The translations under genes were made by a program, and so were the position numbers. From NCBI RefSeq assembly GCF_010550675.1, contig NZ_JAAGOA010000017.1, positions 1 through 64,000 of the forward strand: 64,000 bases of DNA, read 5' to 3'. The DNA is from Phytoactinopolyspora halotolerans (GTDB lineage: Bacteria; Actinomycetota; Actinomycetes; Jiangellales; Jiangellaceae). The notes beneath the pieces were generated by a model that saw only the letters and a list, made by a program, of their open reading frames with translations, was not told the DNA's origin and searched no databases. The first letter of the stretch is position 1. Each line of letters opens with the position of its first letter. Below, one piece after another: positions 1-8,285 of this stretch.

Positions 1-1
1 C

Positions 2-583
2 ATCCAGATCGATACGACGAATGTGTTGTTCATTGTGGGTGGGGCGTTTGCTGGGTTGGATGAGATCATTCAGCAGCGGGTCGGTTCGCGTGGGTTGGGG
101 TTCGCGGCGGATATCGGTGCTAAGTCCGAGCGTGATGCGGCGGATGTGTTTTCTCAGGTGATGCCTGAGGATTTGTTGAAGTATGGGTTGATTCCGGAGT
201 TCATCGGTCGGTTGCCGGTGTTGACGACGGTGAGTCCGTTGGATCGGGATGCGTTGATCCGGATCATCTCCGAGCCTCGCAACGCCCTGGTCAAGCAGTA
301 CAAGAAGACGTTCGAGATCGCCGACAACGTCGAGCTGGAATTCACCCCCGAGGCGATCGAGGCGGTTGCGGACCAGGCGCTGATGCGCGGTACCGGGGCT
401 AGAGGTACCCGCGCCGTCATGGAAGAAGTGCTGCTGGACGTCATGTATGAGGTGCCGAGCCGGGAGGACATCGGCCGCGTCGTCATCGACAGGGACACCG
501 TCCTGCAGAACGTGTTGCCGACCTTGGTGCCGCGGGACGCGCCCCATCGGGGCCGCCGTGAACGCCGGGAGAAGTCGGCCTAG
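2..583 (+). CDS. clpX: ATP-dependent Clp protease ATP-binding subunit ClpX, C-terminal part
   Basis: This is the last 193 codons of ClpX, the AAA+ unfoldase that feeds substrates to ClpP in the cytoplasm. The frame is open from the window edge, so the zinc-binding domain and Walker A lie outside. Visible are the sensor-1/beta-strand stretch [10 protein letters not shown], the RGLGF motif of the pore-2 region, the arginine-finger segment [10 protein letters not shown] and the sensor-2 helix start GARGTRAV. After sensor 2 comes a short charged tail ending in RREKSA, which is normal for actinobacterial ClpX. Codon use changes sharply near base 265: upstream codons are rich in TTG, GGG, GAT and ATT, and downstream ones in CTG, GAC and ATC. 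Identity is secure; only the amino end is missing. Confidence 0.96.
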   Translation: MQIDTTNVLFIVGGAFAGLDEIIQQRVGSRGLGFAADIGAKSERDAADVFSQVMPEDLLKYGLIPEFIGRLPVLTTVSPLDRDALIRIISEPRNALVKQYKKTFEIADNVELEFTPEAIEAVADQALMRGTGARGTRAVMEEVLLDVMYEVPSREDIGRVVIDRDTVLQNVLPTLVPRDAPHRGRRERREKSA

Positions 584-711
584 CGTCAGCGGTTGGTTGA
601 GGCCGACGAGCCACAGCCGATCGTCTTGGCCCCAGGGACAAGTCGGAAGACTCGCGGCGCTGTCTATTCTTGCCCCAGCCGGACCGGATCCGGGCCGGGA
701 TGGGAGCGCGG

Positions 712-2271
712 ATGACACAGACGGTGGTGTTACGGGGCGGCACCGTGTTCGACGGGCTTGGTTCGCCCGGCTCGGTCGGCGATGTCCTGGTTGCGGACGG
801 CCGGATCGGTGCTGTCGGCGACCTCGGGGACGTGGCCGGCGCCCGCGAGATCGACTGCGCCGGTCTGTTCGTCGCCCCGGGGTTCATCGATGCGCATTCG
901 CACAGCGACGTCGTTCCGTTCATGCCCGATCCGCAGCCGTTCAAGCTGCTGCAGGGCGTCACGGCCGAGATCGCGGGTAACTGCGGGTTCAGCTTCGCTC
1001 CGGTGACGTCAGATTCGGCCCAGCTCGTCGAGTCGATGTATGAAGGGCTCGCCTGCGGAACCGACGTCGTATCGGCGTCATTCGCGCAGTTCCTCACCCG
1101 GGTGGAGGGACGCGGACTCACCAATCACATGGCGTTTCTGGTGGGCCACCACACGCTGCGCCTGGCCGCCAACGGTGCCGACGACGAGCTGCGCCCTGGC
1201 GCCCTCACTCAGATGTGCCGCCAGGCCGCCGAGGCGTTCGACGCCGGCGCCGTCGGCTTCTCCACCGGGTTGATCTACCCGCCGGGCTGCTTCGCGCAAT
1301 ACTCCGAGCTCGCGGCGATCGCCCAGGTCGCCGGCGCCTACGGCCGGGTGTACGCGACGCACATGCGGGACGAAGGCGAGTACGTCGAGGACGCCATCGA
1401 CGAGGCCGTGGCCGTCGCCCGCGCGGGCGGGCTACGGTTGCAGATCTCCCACTGCAAGGCAGCCGGGAAGGCGGCGCACGGCAAGGCCGGCGCACTGCTC
1501 GCCCGCATCGAACGGGCGCGACTCGACGGCGTGGACGTCGTGGGTGACCAGTACCCGTACCTGGCCGGCGGCACGGTGATGCTGGCGCTGCTGCCCAACC
1601 GCGCCACGGTGGGCGGCTCAGCTGCGATGGTCGAGCGGCTGACCGACCCGGGACTGCGCGCGGACCTGCGGGAGCAGGCGGCGCACGGGCGGCCGGGAGA
1701 CGGGATGTGGGCGAGCACCGAACCGTCGAAGATCATCATCACCGAACACAAGGATCCCGGAGTCGTCGGGCGGACGATCGCCGACGTGGCCGACGGGAGC
1801 GACCCCTTCGATACCTTATGTACGCTGCTCACCGGCGACCCAGCCGCCATGATCGTCCTGGAGATGATGGCCGAGGAGGACGTCCGGCGGATCATGTCCA
1901 GCCCTCTGGTGGGGATCGGTTCGGACAACGGCCCGCCGCTCGGGCTGCAACATCCTCGTACGTATGGCTGCTTCCCCCGTTTCCTCGGCACCTACGTCCG
2001 TGAGGAACAGCTGCTCACCTGGGAAGAGGCGTTGCGCAAGGCGACATCCCTGACGGCTCGCCAGTTCGGCCTCGCCGGACGCGGCGTCGTCGTGCCCGGT
2101 GCACACGCCGATGTCACCGTCTTCGACCCGGACCGGATCGGCCACGCGGGCACGTACGTGCGGCCCGACGTGCCGGTCGAGGGTGTGCACACGGTGATGC
2201 TCGGCGGCGAGGTGGTGGTCGACGACGGGAAGTTCACCGGAGCGCGGGCAGGGCAGGTACTGAGGGGCTGA
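712..2271 (+). CDS. N-acyl-D-amino-acid deacylase (D-aminoacylase), amidohydrolase superfamily
   Basis: Predicted cytoplasmic zinc hydrolase of 519 residues that removes the acyl group from N-acyl-D-amino acids. Family hallmarks are the metal-binding HxH at His62 and His64 (GFIDAHSHSD), the metal-bridging cysteine Cys91 in GNCGFS, GAVGFSTGLIYPPG, YATHMRDEG, LQISHCK, and the late Asp in GIGSDNGPP. The closing GAHADVTVFD strand is typical of the composite beta-domain. I chose ATG 712 because GGGAG (702-706) sits five bases upstream; TTG 670 and ATG 700 are possible but less well placed. It is followed after 6 bases by a second amidohydrolase and heads the peptide and D-amino-acid gene cluster. 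Exact acyl/amino-acid preference (neutral, D-Glu or D-Asp) cannot be read from the sequence. Confidence 0.88.
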   Translation: MTQTVVLRGGTVFDGLGSPGSVGDVLVADGRIGAVGDLGDVAGAREIDCAGLFVAPGFIDAHSHSDVVPFMPDPQPFKLLQGVTAEIAGNCGFSFAPVTSDSAQLVESMYEGLACGTDVVSASFAQFLTRVEGRGLTNHMAFLVGHHTLRLAANGADDELRPGALTQMCRQAAEAFDAGAVGFSTGLIYPPGCFAQYSELAAIAQVAGAYGRVYATHMRDEGEYVEDAIDEAVAVARAGGLRLQISHCKAAGKAAHGKAGALLARIERARLDGVDVVGDQYPYLAGGTVMLALLPNRATVGGSAAMVERLTDPGLRADLREQAAHGRPGDGMWASTEPSKIIITEHKDPGVVGRTIADVADGSDPFDTLCTLLTGDPAAMIVLEMMAEEDVRRIMSSPLVGIGSDNGPPLGLQHPRTYGCFPRFLGTYVREEQLLTWEEALRKATSLTARQFGLAGRGVVVPGAHADVTVFDPDRIGHAGTYVRPDVPVEGVHTVMLGGEVVVDDGKFTGARAGQVLRG

Positions 2272-2277
2272 CGAGGA

Positions 2278-3492
2278 ATGCCAGAACGCGGGACACGGAC
2301 GGTGTTCGTCGGTGGCGAGGTGTTCGACGGATCACGCGCGGCACCGGTGGCGGCAGACGTCGTCATCGAAGGCGGCCGCATCGTGGCCGTCGGCGCCGGC
2401 CTGGACGGTGACGTGGCGGTGGACGCGACCGGCCGTGCCATCCTGCCCGGGCTGATGGACTGTCACGTCCATGTGATGGTCGACAGCGTGGACCTGATGG
2501 CACACCTGCAGCGCCCGTTCTCGTACGCGTTCTACCTGGCGATCGGCCACTTGGCCGCGATGCTTGACTGCGGGATCACCACGGTGCGCGACGCCGGAGG
2601 AGCCGACCTCGGAGTCAAGCAGGCGGTGGAGGACGGATTGATCGAGGGGCCCAGGATGAAGACCGCGATCTCCATCCTGGGGCAGACCGGCGGCCATACC
2701 GACGGCTGGCAGCCCAGCGGGATCGACGCGTCGCTCTTCCCGCCGCATCCGGGGCGCCCGGATCCGATCGTGGACGGCCCGGACGAGATGCGGCGTAAGG
2801 TACGCGAACTCGTGCGTGCCGGCGCGGACGTGATCAAGATCTGCACCTCGGGTGGGGTGGTGTCCCCTCGGGACGATCCTCGTCATGCGCATTTCGGCGC
2901 GGATGAGCTGGGTGTCTGCGTGGCCGAGGCGTCGGCGGCGGGCATCTCGGTGATGGCCCATGCCCAAGGAGCCGCCGGCATCAAGAACGCCATCCGCGCC
3001 GGCATCCGGTCGATCGAGCACGGCATCTACCTCGACGACGAGGCCATCGACATGATGCTCGATGCCGGCACGTTTCTGGTGCCGACGTTGTCCGCCCCGC
3101 AAGCGGTGATCGATGCGGCAGCGGCGGGGGCAGCTCTGCCCGACGTCGTCGTGGCGAAGGCGCACGAGGTCGTCACGGTGCATCGGGAGTCGTTCGCCAA
3201 GGCCGTCGCCGCGGGTGTGCGGATCGCGATGGGCACCGACAGTGGCGTGGGACGGCACGGAGACAATCTGACGGAGCTCGCGCTGATGACGGGTGCCGGC
3301 ATGAAACCGGACGAGGTGCTGGTGGCGGCGACACGTACCGCCGCCGAGCTGCTCGGCGTCGATCGCGAGCTGGGCACCATCGAGCCGGGAAAGCGCGCCG
3401 ACCTGGTGCTGGTGGACGGTGATCCTTTCGACGTGGCAGCCCTCAAGTCGAACATCTCCGCGGTGTACAAGGACGGTCGCCGAGTGCGCTGA
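2278..3492 (+). CDS. Metal-dependent amidohydrolase, prolidase/Xaa-Pro dipeptidase-like (Met_dep_hydrolase_A type)
   Basis: A 404-residue amidohydrolase-superfamily enzyme. The beta/alpha-barrel metal ligands are visible in order: HxH at His63/His65 (DCHVHV), Lys187 in VIKICTSGG (the lysine usually carboxylated), His228 in VMAHAQG, His248 in IEHG, and Asp321 in MGTDSG. The C-terminal GTIEPGKRADLVLVDGDP strand completes the small beta-domain. Relatives with this motif set hydrolyse Xaa-Pro or Xaa-Arg/Lys dipeptides or N-acyl amino acids, which fits a neighbour role in peptide use. ATG 2278 is preceded by GAGGGG at 2262-2267 (10-base spacing). GTG 2302 is a shorter alternative. It is probably co-transcribed with the upstream D-aminoacylase. 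Substrate is inferred, not seen. Confidence 0.8.
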   Translation: MPERGTRTVFVGGEVFDGSRAAPVAADVVIEGGRIVAVGAGLDGDVAVDATGRAILPGLMDCHVHVMVDSVDLMAHLQRPFSYAFYLAIGHLAAMLDCGITTVRDAGGADLGVKQAVEDGLIEGPRMKTAISILGQTGGHTDGWQPSGIDASLFPPHPGRPDPIVDGPDEMRRKVRELVRAGADVIKICTSGGVVSPRDDPRHAHFGADELGVCVAEASAAGISVMAHAQGAAGIKNAIRAGIRSIEHGIYLDDEAIDMMLDAGTFLVPTLSAPQAVIDAAAAGAALPDVVVAKAHEVVTVHRESFAKAVAAGVRIAMGTDSGVGRHGDNLTELALMTGAGMKPDEVLVAATRTAAELLGVDRELGTIEPGKRADLVLVDGDPFDVAALKSNISAVYKDGRRVR

Positions 3493-3734
3493 ACCGCGCC
3501 GCCCTCCCGTCATCATCAACCGTGAGCCACACGATGATGCGCCGAGCCGACGTGCTGAACCAGCGGCGCCGCCCCGCCCCGGCTCCAGGTGGAACCGGGA
3601 TCACCTCACCGACGGCGAGATGACCGTTAGGTAGATGCGACAAATTCTCTGGGGCCAACTCGTTCATCCGGCCAAAGACTGCGAACGTGATCCAGGCCAC
3701 GCTTACCAGAACGCCGGCCCTCGAAGGAGTTGTC

Positions 3735-5372
3735 ATGCGCATCAGACCAAAGCACGCGGCCGCCGGATCCGCCCTTACGGCACTGACGCTGCTCGTCGCG
3801 GCCTGCGGTGCGGACAGCGCCACCGGCGGCGACGACGGCGGCGGTGGTGGTGACGGAAGCACGGGCGCTGGTGCGGAACTCGCCGTGGACGGGACGTTCA
3901 CGACCTCCGTCACGGCAGACCCCGGAAACCTGCATCCGCATCTGACGGTCCTGTCGGCGACCCGCACCGTCGATGCGTACATGTACGACAAGCTCGTGTA
4001 CTTCAGCCAGGCCGGCGAGGAACTCCCGTGGCTGGCCGAATCTTGGGACGTCCAGCCCGACTCGGTCACCTACACCCTGTCCGAGGGTGTGACGTGCTCC
4101 GACGGGTCACCGTTGACGGCCGGCGACGTCGCCGCCAACTTCGAGTTCGTCACCGACGAGGCCAACGAATCACCGGTCCGTGGCGCTCTGGTTCCAGCGG
4201 AGATCGATGTCTCGTTCGACGACGACGCCCGGACGGTGACGCTCGCCGTCGACGAGCCCGACCCGTTCCTGCTGCACAGTACCGGCGAACTCTTCATCGC
4301 CTGCCGGGCCGGGCTGGACGACCCCTCGTTGCTCGAACGGGAGGGCATCGGCACCGGCATGTACGAGCTGACCGAAGCCGTGGCCGACGACCACTACACC
4401 TTCGAACGCCGCGACGACTACACCTGGGGCCCGGGCGGCGTCGCGGCCTCCGAACCCGGGACCGCCAAGACGATCACGCTGCGGGTGATCGCGAACGAGT
4501 CGACCGCCGTCAACCTCTTCCTCTCCGGTGAGCTCGATGCCGTCGAGGCGGTCGGCCCCGACCGGCAGCGGCTGGAGGGTCAGTACGAGCAGGTCTCCAT
4601 GCGTGGCGTGGTGGGGGAGCTCTTCTTCAATCAGGCCGACGGGCGGCCCGGGCAGGACCCCGAGGTGCGGGCGGCACTCGCCCAAGCTCTGGACTTCACT
4701 GAGCTGATGTCGGTGATCACGGGCGGCTACGGCGAGATGTCCCGGATGGCCGCTGCCATACAGCCGGCGGCGTGTGACTACGACGCCGTCGCCGGCCACC
4801 TGCCCGCAGCGGATCCGGAGGCGGCTGCCGCAGCGCTCGACGCGGCCGGGTGGGCAACGGGATCAGGCGGAACGCGGACGAAGGACGGCTCCGAACTCTC
4901 GGTGCAGCTGATCTACAACAGCACCCGCGGCGACAGCACGGCCGCGGCCGCGGAGCTGATCGCTCAGAAATGGAACGAGATCGGGGTCGCCACCACCGCG
5001 CGGGGTATGCCACCGACCGAATACAACGAGGTCGTGTTCGGTACCGGTGAATGGGACGCCGCGCTGCTCCCGATCAACCTGCGGCTCCCCAGCCAGCTGG
5101 TGCCGTTCGTGTCCGGACCCACGCCGGCCGACGGCGGAGTCAACCTGGCGCATCTGCAGAACGAGGACTATACGGCCGCGGTCGGCGAGGCGATGGCCAT
5201 TCCCGGTGCCGAGAGCTGCGAGAAATGGCAAGAGGCCGAGGAAGCACTACTCGAGGCGCGCGATGTGGTGCTCTTCGCCGACGAGGTCATCCCGACCTTC
5301 CTGAACGGTCTCACGGTCGAGCGCGGCGGTGACGGACTGGTAGCCCCGACCATCAGGCTGCAGGCGCAATGA
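3735..5372 (+). CDS. Peptide ABC transporter substrate-binding lipoprotein (SBP family 5)
   Basis: A 545-residue extracytoplasmic solute-binding protein of the DppA/OppA class. The start at ATG 3735 has AAGGAG (3724-3729) five bases upstream and gives a clean lipoprotein signal: MRIRPKH, a hydrophobic stretch, then the lipobox LVAAC with Cys24. A Gly/Asp-rich linker follows, then the family-5 body (DGTFTTSVTADPGNLHPHL; YTLSEGVTCSDGSPLTAGDV). It captures oligopeptides or related solutes at the membrane surface for the permeases that follow. The stop overlaps the next ATG by four bases (ATGA), so translation is coupled. An upstream gap of 242 bases holds no gene and may carry a promoter. Ligand is unknown; context suggests D-amino-acid-containing peptides. 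Confidence 0.92.
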   Translation: MRIRPKHAAAGSALTALTLLVAACGADSATGGDDGGGGGDGSTGAGAELAVDGTFTTSVTADPGNLHPHLTVLSATRTVDAYMYDKLVYFSQAGEELPWLAESWDVQPDSVTYTLSEGVTCSDGSPLTAGDVAANFEFVTDEANESPVRGALVPAEIDVSFDDDARTVTLAVDEPDPFLLHSTGELFIACRAGLDDPSLLEREGIGTGMYELTEAVADDHYTFERRDDYTWGPGGVAASEPGTAKTITLRVIANESTAVNLFLSGELDAVEAVGPDRQRLEGQYEQVSMRGVVGELFFNQADGRPGQDPEVRAALAQALDFTELMSVITGGYGEMSRMAAAIQPAACDYDAVAGHLPAADPEAAAAALDAAGWATGSGGTRTKDGSELSVQLIYNSTRGDSTAAAAELIAQKWNEIGVATTARGMPPTEYNEVVFGTGEWDAALLPINLRLPSQLVPFVSGPTPADGGVNLAHLQNEDYTAAVGEAMAIPGAESCEKWQEAEEALLEARDVVLFADEVIPTFLNGLTVERGGDGLVAPTIRLQAQ

Positions 5373-6385
5373 CGACAGCATCCGCGCCACTCACCACGGC
5401 GAGGGGCGAGGCCGCCCTCGGCCGCGTCAGCTGGGTGCGGAACCCGTGGGTCGTCTTTCTCGCCAGGAGGCTGGGACGGCTGCTCGTGTCGGTGGCGTTC
5501 CTGGTCACGCTCGCGTTTCTGATGATCCACCTGATTCCCGGCGATCCGGTGCGCGCGGCTCTCGGGATCAGTGCGCCCCCGGAGCTGGTCGCGGCCAGGC
5601 AGGAGAGCCTCGGTCTCAACGACCCGATCGTCGTGCAGTACGTGAACTACGTGAAGGCCTTGTTCAGCGGTGATCTCGGGGTCTCGATGACCTCGGGCGT
5701 CGCTGTTTCGGAGACGATCGGGCAGCGCCTGCCGGCGTCGGCCGGCCTCGCGGCCGGCGCGTTCACCGTCGTCATGATCGTCTCGATCCCGCTCGGCCTG
5801 TGCATGGCGGTGCTCACCCGGGGCGGCCGGCGGCGTGGAACCGAGCTCGGATTCACCTCCACCAGCGCCGTGGTCGCCGCCATCCCGGAATTCCTGCTTG
5901 CCGTCGGGCTGGTCTTCGTCTTCGGCGTGACGCTCGGTTGGCTTCCGGTCGCCGGGCGGGATGGCCTGTCGTCCTACATCCTGCCGGTGCTCGCGCTCTC
6001 GCTCGGCCCGGCGCTGCTGATGGCGCGCATCGTGCGGGTCGAGGCGCTGAGCGTCCTGGAGCAGGACTTCGTCCGCACGGCGCGCGCCAAACGGCTGCCG
6101 CACTGGCGGGTGTACCTGCGGCACGTGTTTCCCAACGCCCTCACCTCGACGTTGACCATCGGCGGGCTATTGCTCAGCGCGATGATCGTGGGAACGGTGC
6201 TGGTGGAGAACGTCTTCGCCTGGCCCGGAATGGGCATGACCATCGTCCAGTCGATCCTGTCCAAGGACTACCCCCTGGTCCAGGGCATCGTTCTGGTCTA
6301 CGGGGTGGCGGTACTGCTGGTGAACCTGCTGGTCGATCTCATGCTTGCCGTCGTCGACCCGCGCTCCACCATCCGGGAGGCGTGA
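5369..6385 (+). CDS. Peptide ABC transporter permease, DppB/OppB type
   Basis: Inner-membrane permease of 338 residues, a little longer than most DppB because of a 25-residue cytoplasmic lead. The first membrane segment is LVSVAFLVTLAFLMIHLIPG, followed by the periplasmic GDPVRAALG region typical of DppB. Five further hydrophobic helices follow. The EAA coupling loop DFVRTARAKRLPHWRVYLRH docks on the ATPase. ATG 5369 overlaps the stop of the binding protein (ATGA), and ATG 6387 of the next gene starts one base after this stop. It forms the translocation pore together with the permease half of the next, fused protein. Confidence 0.93.
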   Translation: MTTASAPLTTARGEAALGRVSWVRNPWVVFLARRLGRLLVSVAFLVTLAFLMIHLIPGDPVRAALGISAPPELVAARQESLGLNDPIVVQYVNYVKALFSGDLGVSMTSGVAVSETIGQRLPASAGLAAGAFTVVMIVSIPLGLCMAVLTRGGRRRGTELGFTSTSAVVAAIPEFLLAVGLVFVFGVTLGWLPVAGRDGLSSYILPVLALSLGPALLMARIVRVEALSVLEQDFVRTARAKRLPHWRVYLRHVFPNALTSTLTIGGLLLSAMIVGTVLVENVFAWPGMGMTIVQSILSKDYPLVQGIVLVYGVAVLLVNLLVDLMLAVVDPRSTIREA

Positions 6386-6386
6386 G

Positions 6387-8285
6387 ATGCGACTGGAACA
6401 CTGGCGCAGCGCAATGCGCAGCCCGGTGGGCGCGGTAGCCGCCACATTGTTGGCGGCGTTCGCCGTGCTGGCCGTCATCGCGCCCATGATCTGGGGCGAT
6501 GCGGCCGAGGAAACCGAGCCGGCCGCCCTGTCGCAGGGGTCCAGCTCGGAACACCTGCTCGGTACCGACGCGCTGGGCCGGGATATCGCACTGCGGGTCC
6601 TGGTGGCCACCCGGTTCTCGCTCGGCCTCGCCCTGATGGCCACGTCGATCTCGGTGGTGATCGGCATCATCCTGGGGGTGCTGCCCGCGGTGCTCGGGCG
6701 GCGGACCGGCCGGTTGGTGGTGGCCGTGGTCAACCTGGCGGTCGCCTTCCCGGCGCTGCTGCTGGCGCTGGTCTTCGCGGTGGTATTCGGCATCGGCTCA
6801 CACGGTGCGGTCCTCGCGATCGGAGCCGCCGGCGCCCCGTCGTTCGCCCGGCTCGTGCAGACCAATGTCGCGTCCGTGGCGGGCCGGGACTACGTCTCTG
6901 CCGCACGCGTGGCCGGTGTGAGCCGGCTGCGGCTGGTGGTCCGGCACCTGTTGCCGAACATCGGTGAGCCGCTGGTGGTCAACGCCACGGTGATGGCCGG
7001 TACCGCGCTGCTCGCCTTCGCGGGCCTGTCCTTCCTCGGCCTCGGTGTGCAGCCACCGTCGTACGACTGGGGCCGGTTGCTCGGGGAAGGGCTGGACCGG
7101 ATCTATCTCAATCCCGCGGCGGCACTGGCGCCGGGGGTGGCCGTCGTCCTGGCCGGTCTGGCGTTCACCCTGATGGGAGAGGCGATCGCGCAGGTGGTAG
7201 GGATCCGGACGGGCATGTTCCGGACGCTGGATGCTGCGCCTGTTCCCGTCGCCCGCGCCGAGTCGGCGGGTGACGACGACGCGGTGCTGGTGGCCGAGGA
7301 CCTTCGCGTCGCCTTCCCCGCCGCCGGCGACGGCTGGACCCGTCCGGTGGACGGAGTGAGCCTGACCGTTCGGCGCGGAGAGACGGTGGGCATCGTCGGC
7401 GAGTCGGGGTCCGGGAAGAGCCTGACCGCCCTGGCTCTGGCCAGGCTGACGCCGGAGAACGCGGCGGTGTCGGCCACCCGGCTGGAGTTCGCCGGCGAGC
7501 CGTTGCTCGGCCGCTCCGACGCCGAGGTCGGCCGGCTTCTCGGCACCTCGCTGGCGATGGTCTTCCAGGACCCCATGACCTCGTTCAACCCGTCGATGCG
7601 GGTGGGCGCGCAGCTTGCCGAGGTCACTCGTACCCATGAGGGGCACAGCCGCGAGGAGGCACTGGAGCGTGCGGTCGACCGGCTGCGGAAGGTGCACATC
7701 CCGGTACCTGAGCGGCGTGCGCGACAGTACCCGCACGAGTTCTCCGGTGGAATGCGCCAGCGGGCCATGATCGGTATGGGGTTGATGAGCACTCCCTCGC
7801 TGATCATCGCCGACGAACCGACCACCGCGCTGGACGTGACGGTGCAGCGGCAGGTGCTGCGTCTGCTCCGCGACGTCCAGCGCGACTCGGGCGCGGCAGT
7901 GGTGCTGATCTCGCACGACATCGCTGTGGTGTCGCAGATGTGTCAGCGCATCGTCGTCATGTACGCCGGACGGATCGTGGAGGAGCTGCCGGTGGACCAG
8001 CTGGCGTCGGCGGCCCATCCGTACACCCGTACGCTGTTCGGGTCGGTACCGGACATGACCACGGACCGGGAGCGGCCGCTGGCCACCATCCCCGGGCGGC
8101 CGCCGGATCCGGGTGCGCGGCCCGGTGGCTGCGCCTTCGCGCCGAGATGCACATTCGCCGACGAGCGATGCGCCGAGGCGCCGGAACTCGCCGTGGTGGG
8201 TGCCCGTCAGCGGGCGGCGTGCTGGCATCCACGGCAGGAACCGGTGCCTGTGACGGCCGCGGCGGAGACGGGAGACCGGATATGA
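6387..8285 (+). CDS. Fused peptide ABC transporter permease (DppC type) and ATP-binding protein (DppD type)
   Basis: A single 632-residue polypeptide joining two transporter parts usually made separately. Residues 1 to about 285 form a DppC-like permease: N-terminal helix AAFAVLAVIAPMIWG, the LLGTDALGRDI motif, EAA loop DYVSAARVAGVSRL and GLSFLGLGVQPP. After a short linker comes a complete DppD-type ATPase: Walker A GESGSGKS (from residue 338), signature EFSGGMRQRAMIG, Walker B LIIADEPTTALD, and the C-terminal peptide-transporter extension with a Cys cluster (GGCAFAPRC). ATG 6387 has GGGAGG at 6375-6380. The stop overlaps the next ATG (ATGA). Permease-ATPase fusions of this type are known in actinobacterial Dpp systems. 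No frame break or internal stop is present at the junction. Confidence 0.93.
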   Translation: MRLEHWRSAMRSPVGAVAATLLAAFAVLAVIAPMIWGDAAEETEPAALSQGSSSEHLLGTDALGRDIALRVLVATRFSLGLALMATSISVVIGIILGVLPAVLGRRTGRLVVAVVNLAVAFPALLLALVFAVVFGIGSHGAVLAIGAAGAPSFARLVQTNVASVAGRDYVSAARVAGVSRLRLVVRHLLPNIGEPLVVNATVMAGTALLAFAGLSFLGLGVQPPSYDWGRLLGEGLDRIYLNPAAALAPGVAVVLAGLAFTLMGEAIAQVVGIRTGMFRTLDAAPVPVARAESAGDDDAVLVAEDLRVAFPAAGDGWTRPVDGVSLTVRRGETVGIVGESGSGKSLTALALARLTPENAAVSATRLEFAGEPLLGRSDAEVGRLLGTSLAMVFQDPMTSFNPSMRVGAQLAEVTRTHEGHSREEALERAVDRLRKVHIPVPERRARQYPHEFSGGMRQRAMIGMGLMSTPSLIIADEPTTALDVTVQRQVLRLLRDVQRDSGAAVVLISHDIAVVSQMCQRIVVMYAGRIVEELPVDQLASAAHPYTRTLFGSVPDMTTDRERPLATIPGRPPDPGARPGGCAFAPRCTFADERCAEAPELAVVGARQRAACWHPRQEPVPVTAAAETGDRI

